NCBI GenBank assembly: GCA_009781005.1
Contig: WQYX01000043.1
Span: 1-34,576 of the forward strand
Origin: Polyangiaceae bacterium
GTDB taxonomy: Bacteria > Myxococcota_A > Polyangia > Polyangiales > Polyangiaceae
Length of the DNA stretch: 34,576 nucleotides
Direction of reading: 5' to 3'
Both the position numbers and the translations under genes were made by a program. Positions 7,115 through 14,757 of this stretch are shown in pieces (position 1 is the stretch's first letter; every line of letters starts with the position of its first letter). The notes under the pieces were generated by a model. That model was given only the letters and a program-made list of their open reading frames with translations. It did no database searches and was not told where the DNA came from.

Positions 7115-9888
7115 TGGCCAGCCGTCACGTCAATAGCATCAGTGGACGTCTCTCTCTTCGAGCGCCCCAACGAAAGTCTCTTGAGATTCTCGACCGCGTC
7201 ATGGAGATCGCGCAGCCATACAAGCTGAAAAGGGCAGGCGACAGAGACCTCAAATCGGCCCTCGACATCATCCGCTCCGAGTTCTCGTCGGTGGAGGACT
7301 TCGAGCACGCGTTCCCGAGTCTGTGCTTCGCTTTGGCCACCGGCGTCGGCAAGACGCGACTGATGGGCGCGTTCATCACCTACTTGCATCTCGAGCACCG
7401 CATCCGGCACTTCTTCGTGCTGGCGCCGAACCTGACCATCTACAACAAGCTCGTCGCCGACTTCACGCCCAACACGCCGAAGTATGTGTTCCAGGGCATC
7501 GCCGAGTTCGCTGTGAAGACCCCGACACTCGTGACGGGCGAGAACTTCGAGCAGAAGCCGCAGGTGCTCGATCTGTTCGAGCACGACGACGTCGTGGTCA
7601 ACATCTTCAACATCTCGAAGTTCAACGAGAAGACGAAGGGGACCGACGAGGAAGGCAAGAAGACGTTGAAGGTGCGGCGGCTGTCCGAGTTCCTTGGCCA
7701 GTCGTACTTCGACTACCTCGCGGGCCTCGACGACCTCGTGCTCATCATGGACGAGGCACATCGCTACCGCGCCGACACCAGCGCGAAGTCGATCGAGGAA
7801 TTGAAGCCCGTTCTCGGCCTCGAGCTCACGGCGACGCCGCAGATCGAGTCCGGCAGCAAGTCGTCGCGCTTCAAGAACGTCATCTACGACTACCCGCTCG
7901 CGAAGGCGATGCAGGACGGCTACGTGAAGGAGCCCGCCGTAGCGACACGCGCGAACTTCAACCCGAAGTCGATGAGCAAAGACGCGCTGGAGCTGCTCAA
8001 GCTCGAAGACGGCGTGCGCGTTCACGAGTCGGTCAAGGTCGACCTCGATGTCTACGCGCAGCAAAACGGCGTTCGGAAGGTCAAGCCGTTCATGCTGGTC
8101 ATCGCGGAGAACACCGACCACGCGAGTGATCTGGTGAAGCTCATCGAGGGCGAGCAGTTCTTCGATGGCCGCTACAAGGGCCACGTCATCCAGGTCCACT
8201 CCGGCCAAAGGGGTGCGGAGAGGGACGAGAACGTCGAACGCCTGCTCTCCGTCGAGCGCCCCGATGAGCCGACGGAAATCGTCGTCCACGTCAACATGCT
8301 CAAGGAGGGCTGGGACGTCACGAACCTCTACACCATCGTGCCGCTGCGGGCCGCCGACTCGCGCACTCTCGTCGAGCAGTCGATTGGGCGCGGTCTGCGC
8401 CTCCCGTATGGCAGGCGCACTGGCGTCGCCGCCGTGGACCGCCTGACCATCGTCGCTCACGACCGTTTCCAGGACATCGTCGATGAGGCGAAGAAGGGCG
8501 GCTACTCGTTCAGCACGGTGAACATCGGCACCGACGTCGACGAGACGCCGAAGCAGACCGTGGTCGTCGCGCCGTCGTTCGAGACGGCGCTTGGCATCAC
8601 GCAGCTGCCGCCCGAGACGGCACCGGCCCCAGCGGCGCCGAGCCCCGGCGTGAAGCCCGCAGCTTCCACACCTGCGCAGCAGCCGAAGTTCACCAAGCCC
8701 GAGGAGGTCGCGGCGGCCAAGGCGACGATTGAGGCTATCGCGAAGGTGGTGCGTGATCCGCAGCTCGCTCCCAGCCCGAAGGCGCTGCAGAGCGACGAGG
8801 TTCAGAAAAAGCTCGTCGAGGTCGTGAAGGACAAGCTCTCAGGCGGCCAGCTCACGCTCTACCCGGACCTGAGCAAACTGACCGACGACAAGCTCGTGTG
8901 GGTCGTGCGCGAGACGACCACTGTCTACAATGCGCGCACCATCGCCATCCCGCGTGTCATCGTGCTGCCGAAGGGCGTCGTGCGTGCGGGTTTTCGTGAC
9001 TTTTCCCTGGATCTTTCGTCGTTTCGGCTCCAGCCGGTGTCGCAGGAGATCCTCGTGCGGCACCTCGAGAGTGGCAGCGAGCACGTCATCGGCGCTCTCA
9101 CGGGCGGCGCTGCCGAGGAGCGGCTCGAGGACTACGTCGTGCGTGGACTCATCGACTTCGACGACGTGAGCTACGACGAGCAGGCCGACCTGCTCTACAA
9201 GCTCGCGGGGCAGGTTGTGGCGCACCTGCGCGGTTACCTCAAGGACGACGAGGTTCGCAACGTCCTCATCTTCCACGCGAAGCAAATCGCCGACTTCGTC
9301 CACGCGCAGATGCAACCGCACGCCTGGGAGGAGGCGTCGTCCTACGAGGCTGTGGTGAGCCAGGGCTTTTCCGACGTGCGCGCGCAGGCATTCGCAGCGT
9401 CTGCGGGTGAGGTCGTGCGCCAGTACGACACGCCGATCGACAACAAGATCGACATCCGCAAGATGCTGTTCGGCGGCTTCAAGAAGTGCCTGTACCCAAC
9501 GCAGAAGTTCGACTCGGACACGGAGCGCCGCTTCACCGTCGTCATCGAGAAGGACAACACCGTCATCAAGTGGTTCAAGCCCGGCAAGGGCGTCTTCCAG
9601 ATCCGTTACTCGAACGACGCCGACTACGAGCCCGATTTCGTTGTCGAGACGGAGACCGAGAAGCTAATCTGCGAGCCGAAGAGCGCGGACCGCATGCAGG
9701 ATCCTGTCGTGCTCGCGAAAGCGCGTGCGGCGGCCACCTGGTGCAAGCACGCGACCGCACACGAGACGGCGAACAACGGCAAGCCTTGGCGCTACGTGCT
9801 CATCCCGCACGATGCCATCGCCGACAATATGACCATCGACGGGTTAGCCAAGGAGTTCACGTTCGCCACGCCCGAGGAGAGCAAGTAG
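7114..9888 (+). CDS. Type III restriction Res-like helicase with C-terminal nuclease motif
   Basis: A 924-residue SF2 enzyme of the type III Res family. Helicase motifs are ALATGVGKTRLM (Walker A, about residues 72-83), LIMDEAHRYRAD (about 210-221), LELTATPQ (about 236), HVNMLKEGWDV (motif V, about 393) and VEQSIGRGLRLPYG (motif VI, about 420). A Pro/Ala-rich linker (about 498-525) separates the helicase from the C-terminal region. Near residues 837-858 there is YEPDFVVETETEK followed by LICEPKSAD, which fits the PDx(10-20)-ExK pattern of a Res endonuclease site. The start is tied to the methyltransferase by TGATG; a GTG at 7111 is possible. With the methyltransferase it would form a type III-like restriction pair, and the SNF2 protein is an unusual third partner. 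Confidence 0.9.
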   Translation: MASRHVNSISGRLSLRAPQRKSLEILDRVMEIAQPYKLKRAGDRDLKSALDIIRSEFSSVEDFEHAFPSLCFALATGVGKTRLMGAFITYLHLEHRIRHFFVLAPNLTIYNKLVADFTPNTPKYVFQGIAEFAVKTPTLVTGENFEQKPQVLDLFEHDDVVVNIFNISKFNEKTKGTDEEGKKTLKVRRLSEFLGQSYFDYLAGLDDLVLIMDEAHRYRADTSAKSIEELKPVLGLELTATPQIESGSKSSRFKNVIYDYPLAKAMQDGYVKEPAVATRANFNPKSMSKDALELLKLEDGVRVHESVKVDLDVYAQQNGVRKVKPFMLVIAENTDHASDLVKLIEGEQFFDGRYKGHVIQVHSGQRGAERDENVERLLSVERPDEPTEIVVHVNMLKEGWDVTNLYTIVPLRAADSRTLVEQSIGRGLRLPYGRRTGVAAVDRLTIVAHDRFQDIVDEAKKGGYSFSTVNIGTDVDETPKQTVVVAPSFETALGITQLPPETAPAPAAPSPGVKPAASTPAQQPKFTKPEEVAAAKATIEAIAKVVRDPQLAPSPKALQSDEVQKKLVEVVKDKLSGGQLTLYPDLSKLTDDKLVWVVRETTTVYNARTIAIPRVIVLPKGVVRAGFRDFSLDLSSFRLQPVSQEILVRHLESGSEHVIGALTGGAAEERLEDYVVRGLIDFDDVSYDEQADLLYKLAGQVVAHLRGYLKDDEVRNVLIFHAKQIADFVHAQMQPHAWEEASSYEAVVSQGFSDVRAQAFAASAGEVVRQYDTPIDNKIDIRKMLFGGFKKCLYPTQKFDSDTERRFTVVIEKDNTVIKWFKPGKGVFQIRYSNDADYEPDFVVETETEKLICEPKSADRMQDPVVLAKARAAATWCKHATAHETANNGKPWRYVLIPHDAIADNMTIDGLAKEFTFATPEESK

Positions 9889-9945
9889 TCAATACGCCCT
9901 GCGAACCTTCTGCTTCACAATCCACGAATGGCCTCCGCATTCGTC

Positions 9946-10053
9946 GCGGGCCAGTGCGAATCGGAGAATCTGTCCCGGTTTCGCACGCCTCAGACCCTGG
10001 ATTCGCAGGTATTCGCTCTTTTGCGGGACATGCGAATGTTAAGAATCTGTCCC
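9946..10053 (+). repeat. Two 31-base direct repeats downstream of the defence operon
   Basis: Units at 9946-9976 and 10023-10053 both start GCGGG, share TGCGAAT in the middle and end AGAATCTGTCCC. They are offset by 77 bases. In the second unit GGGACA near the left end pairs with TGTCCC at the right end. These may be transposon ends or protein-binding repeats. No gene occupies 9889-10145, which otherwise holds only these units and the hairpin repeat that follows. Confidence 0.55.
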
Positions 10054-10102
10054 AGAGAGAGTCACAAAGAGCGGTTCGCAGACGGCTCCCGATGTGGAGC
10101 CA

Positions 10103-10144
10103 AGCCGCGTCGTTGCCAACGCAACGGCGCGGTTTGGTGAACAG
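10103..10144 (+). repeat. Hairpin repeat, copy B
   Basis: Second copy of the element seen at 1297-1338. It contains CGTCGTTGCCAACGCAACGG, with CCGCGTCGTTGC pairing to GCAACGGCGCGG around a CAAC loop. It sits between the defence operon and the ATP-grasp relic, in the same orientation as copy A. The two copies therefore bracket the defence operon in direct orientation, about 8.8 kb apart. Confidence 0.6.
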
Positions 10145-10182
10145 GAGCCTCCGAGGAGAAATCCAAGGAGGCTTAGGTTGGC

Positions 10183-10645
10183 GAACTCAATGAATTCGCG
10201 GAACACCAGCCCTCCCGCGGGATCGTTGTCCTGTAGCTCGAGGAACCTCGTTACCACTCGAGAGACCACGTCCCGATCCCTCGCGGATGGGATGAAGCAC
10301 GCTTCCTCGATGTCGTGTTCCTTGGCAGAGAGCCAGACGGACTTCGGCGTCAGCGACTCGATCGACGAGTAGGACTCGGGGAAGTAATGGCAGTGCCGGT
10401 ACTGTTCGGGAGAGTTGATCAGCGTTACGTCCAAGGCACTGAGCGCCGCGTAGAGGGCGCCATACTTCTCGGGCGACATCATCCAGGCGCGATAGATGGC
10501 CACGGGTCTATGTCGTTCAAAGCGTCGAAGCGCCTTTTCGATTGAGCTCTCAATGGGCCCCTCAAATGAGAAGGTCGACCATTGCCCTCCCTTGGCTTCG
10601 AGCGCGGCGCGCTCGGCATCTGATGCAGCTATGGCGTCTCGGCTG
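10183..10645 (-). pseudogene. ATP-grasp protein relic, truncated and internally deleted
   Basis: Reading the minus strand from about 10645, the product resembles a short ATP-grasp family protein: VAIYRAWMMSPEKYGALYAA, VTLINSPEQYRHCHYFPESY and LTPKSVWL, then EEACFIPSA, FLELQ and GGLVFREFIEF. In intact relatives about 30-40 residues, including the nucleotide-binding VIVKDFVKSxKH segment, lie between the SVWLP and EACFIP blocks. Here WLSAKE runs straight into HDIEEACF, so that segment is deleted in frame. The N-terminus is replaced by the 34-base junction repeat at 10646, and the C-terminus is lost at about 10183. It cannot encode a working ligase. Family recognition is from memory of the block pattern. 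Confidence 0.65.
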
Positions 10646-11647
10646 AGAGCGAGTAGGGCAGCCTGCTGCGCGAATCGATACGTCGGTTGGGCCCCAGTAA
10701 CGCACCCAGTCGATTCGAAGCTGCGCGTCGTATGTGGGGTAAGCCGCCGTGCCGCCATCGACCCAGTGTGCGTTGGTGTGCCAAAGATTGAAAATCAGCG
10801 GAGTTGCGCGCTGCGGGATGTACTTCGCTGCGGGTCCATTCCAGAGCGTGATCTCGCGACCGTTGACGACGATAAAAAAGCGCAGGCTGGTAGAGTGCCA
10901 CTCAAAACCCATCTCGTAAAAGGTGTTCGGAGCGGGAAAGCCTGGGATCTGAAGCTCCGGCGCGCTCACCCACGAGCCGAGCCCGTAGCTATTGTCCGCC
11001 GACGATTCGGCGTACGCGCCTTTGGCGGTATCGATCACGCGTGTCCACTTCAAGAAGCGTTCAGGATCCTCTTCGTAATCGGTCCATGAAGTGAGCGAGA
11101 TGAACTGGGGCTCGCCGCAGAGGATTTCGATGTCAATCTCGCTGTTGTCGATGAGCCCATTTCCGTTGTCGTCTTTGCCGTCGTTGAAGTACACGAAGAA
11201 CCCATTAACCACCTCCTCGTTGGGTTGACACCTCGCAGGCTGCAATCGCGCTCGGAACGTGCCGTACTTGAAGTCGCGCTGTGTGGAGATTTCAGCCGCA
11301 TAACCGGGGCCAACGCGATCGGTGGAAGTCAGTGTTGTGTCTCCAGGAAAGGTCAGCACCGCCACCGCGTTGTCGTCGGCAGCGGGATCCGTGACGCCAA
11401 AATCGACGCGCGTGTCAGGGCTCAACGTGAGCGGCCACCACTGCGCATCGTTGCGAACGAACTCTGTGGACCAAGTGGGAGAGAGAACAGTCCCAGCGTC
11501 CTTGGGGTGGGGGTCGTCGTCTTGCTCGGCGCCATCCAGCTCGCAGCCGTTCGCTGAAATGAGCAAGAGCAATCCCCCCGCAAGCCAGCGTTGCAAACAC
11601 GTGAGTTTTTTGCAGCGGTCGTATCCATGCATCTGTGCGCTCATCAC
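10562..11647 (-). CDS. GH16-family glycoside hydrolase lipoprotein, C-terminus replaced by repeat-encoded tail
   Basis: A 361-residue secreted enzyme. The N-terminus has a basic stretch (RCKK), a hydrophobic helix and the lipobox LISANGC, so it should be a lipoprotein. The catalytic motif is SEIDIEILCG, which fits the GH16 ExDxxE/ExDxE signature (two acidic residues act as nucleophile and acid/base on beta-glucans, agars or similar). Other GH16 features are YGTFRARLQPARC before it and FEWHSTSLRFFIVVNGREI after it. The fold ends normally at LRIDWVRYWGP. After that the reading frame runs into the junction repeat (SIRAAGCPTRS) and the antisense of the ATP-grasp relic, which adds about 40 foreign residues. 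The catalytic domain looks complete, so activity is possible. The substrate cannot be told from sequence. Confidence 0.85.
   Translation of the reverse strand: MMSAQMHGYDRCKKLTCLQRWLAGGLLLLISANGCELDGAEQDDDPHPKDAGTVLSPTWSTEFVRNDAQWWPLTLSPDTRVDFGVTDPAADDNAVAVLTFPGDTTLTSTDRVGPGYAAEISTQRDFKYGTFRARLQPARCQPNEEVVNGFFVYFNDGKDDNGNGLIDNSEIDIEILCGEPQFISLTSWTDYEEDPERFLKWTRVIDTAKGAYAESSADNSYGLGSWVSAPELQIPGFPAPNTFYEMGFEWHSTSLRFFIVVNGREITLWNGPAAKYIPQRATPLIFNLWHTNAHWVDGGTAAYPTYDAQLRIDWVRYWGPTDVSIRAAGCPTRSQPRRHSCIRCRARRARSQGRAMVDLLI
10646..10679 (+). repeat. Junction repeat, copy 1
   Basis: The sequence AGAGCGAGTAGGG followed by CAGCCTGCTGCGCGAATC and GAT. The CAGCCTGCTGCGCGAATC core is identical at 13677-13714 (same orientation) and 34443-34480 (inverted). 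Here it separates the ATP-grasp relic (left) from the 3' end of the GH16 gene (right). It resembles the terminal segment of an insertion sequence or MITE whose interior has been lost. Confidence 0.75.
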
Positions 11648-12208
11648 GAGGGATCGTAGAGGCGATCATGCATGTGGACATCGTGTTGCCGAAGAATTGG
11701 AAACGGCTGTTTGGAGTGGAAGCGTAAAACTCATGCTCCGCTTTTTGCAGCTGCGTGACGACGATGCGCGCGAATCTGACCTTGACCGTGAGGACTGTCA
11801 AGACGAGTTGCATCAACGCAGTCATGCCCTCTCTGCCAAGGAGCCCGCGGTCGCCATGCATTGAGCCGAGTTGGAACGAGCGGCACAGGTTCGGTTCGAT
11901 TTCGCCGATCTCGAGGAGATGAATGCCAATGAGTTCGATGCACGGAAACAGAATCATTGCATTGATCGCCATACTTGAACGTCAGGCGGTGAGAGAGCGT
12001 TTTGAGTGTGGAATTCGAGGTGTAAGGAGGTGGCGCGGGATAGGCTCGGTTGGGATCGTTTGGATGGATGAAGAGAGATCGGCGTCTTTCGAGGGATTAC
12101 GAACGGCCGATATCAAGTTCCGAAACTTGGATTCGGTGGAGTTTTGTTCACATGATGACCCTCCGATTCGCCGCATGAAAATGCCGTATATGCTTGTAGA
12201 ACACGCTT
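11648..12208. other. Gene-poor stretch with a possible short minus-strand ORF remnant (11,650-11,972)
   Basis: Between the GH16 start and the MFS stop there is no clear gene. The minus-strand frame starting at 11972 (MAINAMILFPCIELIGIHLL, then EIGEIEPN and MTALMQLVLTVLTVKVRF) has strongly GC-biased third positions for about 105 codons before it runs into the 5' end of GH16 in another frame. This suggests a real but truncated coding remnant with one hydrophobic segment. I do not recognise the family. The interval 11,975-12,208 shows nothing I can name. Confidence 0.25.
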
Positions 12209-13615
12209 TTATCGCGCGCTGCGCGGCTGCCGCAGCCGCAGGCTGCTGAAGACCGCGCCGAATGCGGCGCAGGCGGCGGCCAGCAGCAGCGCGATGGTGG
12301 GGCCTTTGCCGTCGTGCGGATTCCAGAAGCTGAAGATTGCCGCCAGCATGACCGCACCCAGGGTTTGTCCGGTCAAGCGCGCGGTGCCGAGCATGCCGCT
12401 GGCAGCGCCGGCGCGGTGCGGCGGCGGGGTGGTGATGATGGTGTGGTTGTTGGGCGACTGAAACAGGCCGAAGCCCAAGCCACACAGCACCATGCGCCAA
12501 ACAATGTCGGCATTGGCCGGTTGCGCGGGCAGCAGCGCCAGCAGCAGCAGCCCGACGGCCATCAGTGCCAGGCCGGCGCCGCCGAGCAGCCCGTCGGCAA
12601 TGCGCCCGATCAGCCGGCCCGCCACCGGCGCCATCACCACGATGGCCAGCGGCCAGGCGGTCATCAGAAAACCGGCTGCGGCATGCGAGCGGCCATAGCT
12701 GTCAAGAAACAGAAAAGGCAAGGCGATGTAGGCCAGCATCTGCGCGCAAAAGGAACTCACCGAAGTGCCCATCGACAGCGCGAACACGGGAATGCGCAGC
12801 AGATCGACCGGCAGCAGCGGCGTCTCCAACCTGCGCTGGCGCCGCACGTACAGCACGCCTACCGCGATACCCGCCAAGAGCAGCAGCCAGCCGGCGGCGC
12901 GCGAGACTTGCGCCGCCCTGCCTTTGCCAACGCCCAGCGCATCCGCCCCGATGAAAAACAGGGAGAACATCGCCGCGTTGAGCAGCACGTCCAGCAGCGA
13001 AAAACCGAGCCGGCTAGCGGTGACGGCGTTCAACGGCAGCGCGCGCACGGCCAGCGTCAGCGTGACCAGCCCGAACGGCACGTTGATGGCAAACAGCCAG
13101 GGCCAGGATGCAATGGAAAGAATGGCCGCCGCCACCGAGGGCCCGGCCACCGAGGCCGTGGCCACCACCACCGAGTTGATGGCCACGCCGCGCCCGATGT
13201 ACGAGGCCGGATAGGTCAGGCGCACCAGCGCCGCGTTAACGCCCATGATGCCCGCCGCGCCCAGCCCCTGCAAGGCGCGTGCGGCGATCAGCATGTCCAG
13301 CGAGCGGGCCGTGGCTGCCACCAGCGAGGCAGTCACGAAGACCGCCATGCCCACCAGATACACGCGGCGGTAGCCCACGCGGTCGCCCAGCGTGGCCAGC
13401 GGCAGCAGCATGACCAGCACGGCAATCTGGTAGGCGTTGACGACCCAGATGGCCTGCGAGGCGCTGGCGTGCAACTGGTGCGTGATGCTGGGTAGCGCCA
13501 GATTGACGATGGTGCCGTCGAGCACCGAAACCGCGATGCCCAAGATGATGACCAGCATCGCCCAGGCGCGCTGGGGGTGGGGCAATCCGTCTTGTTTATG
13601 GGCTGTCGGCAACAC
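12209..13615 (-). CDS. MFS drug exporter, DHA2 (EmrB/QacA) type
   Basis: A protein of about 468 residues with around 14 hydrophobic segments. It has the first-helix motif VLDGTIVNLALPSI (motif D1-like), LGDRVGYRRVYLVG (the DHA loop 2-3 motif A), and RALQGLGAAGIMG. These mark the 14-TM proton-driven multidrug exporters. I chose the GTG at 13615, preceded by AAGAAG; an in-frame ATG at 13663 would begin within 15 bases of the junction repeat, and ATG 13558 is a shorter option. The codon pattern (heavy GCC/GGC/CTG) and Ala/Leu-rich style look proteobacterial, unlike the adjacent myxobacterial lipoproteins. It stands alone between a gene-poor stretch and repeat copy 2, so it probably arrived by transfer. 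The substrate is unknown. Confidence 0.85.
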   Translation of the reverse strand: MLPTAHKQDGLPHPQRAWAMLVIILGIAVSVLDGTIVNLALPSITHQLHASASQAIWVVNAYQIAVLVMLLPLATLGDRVGYRRVYLVGMAVFVTASLVAATARSLDMLIAARALQGLGAAGIMGVNAALVRLTYPASYIGRGVAINSVVVATASVAGPSVAAAILSIASWPWLFAINVPFGLVTLTLAVRALPLNAVTASRLGFSLLDVLLNAAMFSLFFIGADALGVGKGRAAQVSRAAGWLLLLAGIAVGVLYVRRQRRLETPLLPVDLLRIPVFALSMGTSVSSFCAQMLAYIALPFLFLDSYGRSHAAAGFLMTAWPLAIVVMAPVAGRLIGRIADGLLGGAGLALMAVGLLLLALLPAQPANADIVWRMVLCGLGFGLFQSPNNHTIITTPPPHRAGAASGMLGTARLTGQTLGAVMLAAIFSFWNPHDGKGPTIALLLAAACAAFGAVFSSLRLRQPRSAR

Positions 13616-14135
13616 CGTGGTTCTTCTTGTTCGGGCGCAATGATAGGGCTGACTGCGGGCCAAAGGCCACCGCCTTAGAGCGTGTTCGACAGCCTGCTGC
13701 GCGAATCGATTCGCCGTAGCTGTTGTCGCCCCAGCATTTGACGCTGCCCTTCGTCGTCAACACGCAGGTGTGGCCGTATCCCGCCGAGATCGCCACGACG
13801 CCAGGGGCGAGTCCCTTCACCTCCGTTGGCTCGAGCCGCTCGTCCTTGGTGCCGTCGCCGAGCTGGCCGTATTCGTTCCGGCCCCAACACTTGACGCCGC
13901 CCACGATCGTCAGCGCGCAGGTGTGGGTGCCACCCGCCGAGATCGCTGTAATGGCAGTCCCTTCGCTCTTCGGTATGCCATGTTTATCAGACTTGTCCGG
14001 TACGCCCACATCTGCCACGCGCACATCCAACACGGTTGCAGGTTTGGCGGTGGTGTTCTGGTGGCAACCCGTGCCCCACATGAGCGCAAGGGCGAAGTAC
14101 ACGGGGAGCAACGGAAATCGTGGTGATGACGACAT
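13596..14135 (-). CDS. RCC1-repeat lipoprotein, 3'-truncated
   Basis: A 179-residue ORF. The signal peptide ends in the lipobox LALMWGTGC. Two RCC1-type blades follow: ISAGGTHTCALTIVGGVKCW with GRNEYGQLGDGT, and ISAGYGHTCVLTTKGSVKCW with GDNSYGE. Full-length relatives have five to seven blades forming a propeller and are abundant in Myxococcota as surface lipoproteins. This one is cut inside the third blade at 13714, where the junction repeat supplies SIRAAGCRTRS and a short random tail. A two-blade remnant cannot close a propeller, so it is probably non-functional. The first 140 residues look undamaged. Confidence 0.8.
   Translation of the reverse strand: MSSSPRFPLLPVYFALALMWGTGCHQNTTAKPATVLDVRVADVGVPDKSDKHGIPKSEGTAITAISAGGTHTCALTIVGGVKCWGRNEYGQLGDGTKDERLEPTEVKGLAPGVVAISAGYGHTCVLTTKGSVKCWGDNSYGESIRAAGCRTRSKAVAFGPQSALSLRPNKKNHGVADSP
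13677..13714 (+). repeat. Junction repeat, copy 2
   Basis: Starts AGAGCGTGTTCGA, then the shared core CAGCCTGCTGCGCGAATC, then GATTCG. It includes the perfect palindrome GCGAATCGATTCGC. It lies between the MFS gene and the broken 3' end of the RCC1 gene. GAGCGTGTTCGACAG resembles a terminal inverted repeat, and the TTA just before it could be a target-site remnant. Confidence 0.75.
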
Positions 14136-14147
14136 AGAGACGCGATT

Positions 14148-14465
14148 CTATACGATCACGCACTCCTTGATCCGCTTGGTGCGAAGTGCAGTGATTACAC
14201 GAATCCTTCGAGGCGGTGTCATCGCGTTGCGTGGATCAGGTGGCTCCACGAGCCGCGCACCTGAAGCTGTTCCGACGTCGGAATAGTTCCCCGCGGACAC
14301 CACCAACGCTGGTGGCCGTTCTCGGTAGCCGGTCGGAGGCTCGATCAGGCACTCGGAGCGGTTTCTTGGGATCTCGCTGAAGGCGTACGCGACTGTTTGG
14401 AGGGTAATCCAGCGCGTTTGATGTGGCCTCTCTTTGTTTTGAAACAAAGATTGTGTTGGCTTCAT
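14148..14465 (-). CDS. Possible ORF fragment of unknown function
   Basis: A 105-codon frame. From about codon 18 the third positions become GC-rich and the text looks protein-like: QTVAYAFSEIPRNRSECLIE, then RPPALVVSAGNYSD. ALVVSAGN is reminiscent of the SAGN block around the oxyanion-hole Asn of subtilases, but no Asp, His or Ser block is found. It may be a short relic of such a protease or an unrelated remnant. The first 15 codons are AT-rich and unlike the rest. Confidence 0.2.
   Translation of the reverse strand: MKPTQSLFQNKERPHQTRWITLQTVAYAFSEIPRNRSECLIEPPTGYRERPPALVVSAGNYSDVGTASGARLVEPPDPRNAMTPPRRIRVITALRTKRIKECVIV
14431..14450. repeat. Short perfect inverted repeat
   Basis: TCTTTGTTT and AAACAAAGA form a 9-base inverted repeat separated by TG. 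It is AT-rich in a GC-rich neighbourhood and overlaps the start of the weak minus-strand ORF. It could be an operator or a decayed element end. No T-run follows on either side, so it is not an obvious terminator. Confidence 0.4.
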
Positions 14466-14530
14466 CGTTTCTGGCTTGATTTTCCAGTGGTGACGTGCAT
14501 GTGCGGCACGCGGGGGCCGATGGCGTGCTC

Positions 14531-14565
14531 AGAAAAACAGGGTCGCCGCCGTAGTGCGCGGCGGC
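14531..14565 (-). terminator. Possible terminator of a truncated minus-strand gene
   Basis: On the minus strand a 7-bp stem (GCCGCCG with CGGCGGC, 14545-14565) is followed after about seven bases by GTTTTTCT (14531-14538). It lies eight bases after the TGA of the minus-strand remnant ending at 14573. The gap between stem and T-run is longer than ideal. Confidence 0.3.
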
Positions 14566-14572
14566 AATGATT

Positions 14573-14757
14573 TCACTCGGCGAATCCCGGCGAGCGCGTG
14601 GAGGCGAGTGTGCTCTTCGCGAGGCCGTCCCAATTCAGCTCGCCGATCTCGAAGAAGTCGAGCAGAATGCACCGCAGATGGAGAACCTGCAGTACCATCA
14701 TGCTGACTATGACTCTGAGGAGCACGCCGAAGTACGAACACTGCCACGGCAGGCTGC
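14573..14757 (-). pseudogene. 3' remnant of an unidentified minus-strand gene, antisense to the mtnA 5' end
   Basis: Reading the minus strand from about 14757 gives an open frame without a natural start: CSYFGVLLRVIVSMMVLQVL, then LLDFFEIGELNWDGLAKSTL, ending GFAE and TGA at 14573. Third positions are strongly GC-biased over the last 45 codons, and a terminator-like hairpin follows. This looks like the true coding sense here, cut off where mtnA homology begins. The hydrophobic part could be a membrane segment. It vaguely resembles the remnant at 11,650-11,972 (both have a hydrophobic run leading into EIGE), but I cannot name a family. Confidence 0.3.

Noticed and set aside
6946..8460. 504-codon minus-strand frame opposite the Res gene
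   Set aside because: It is the antisense shadow of a high-GC gene with clear Res motifs; its composition is Leu/Val/Arg/Asp-biased and has no family features.
2110..9888. Complete DISARM system
   Set aside because: A DrmD-like helicase and a methyltransferase are present, but no DUF1998 (DrmB), PLD (DrmC) or DrmA-type protein is in the window.
12314..13495. 393-codon plus-strand frame opposite the MFS gene
   Set aside because: Gln/His/Arg-rich composition typical of the reverse of a membrane protein gene.
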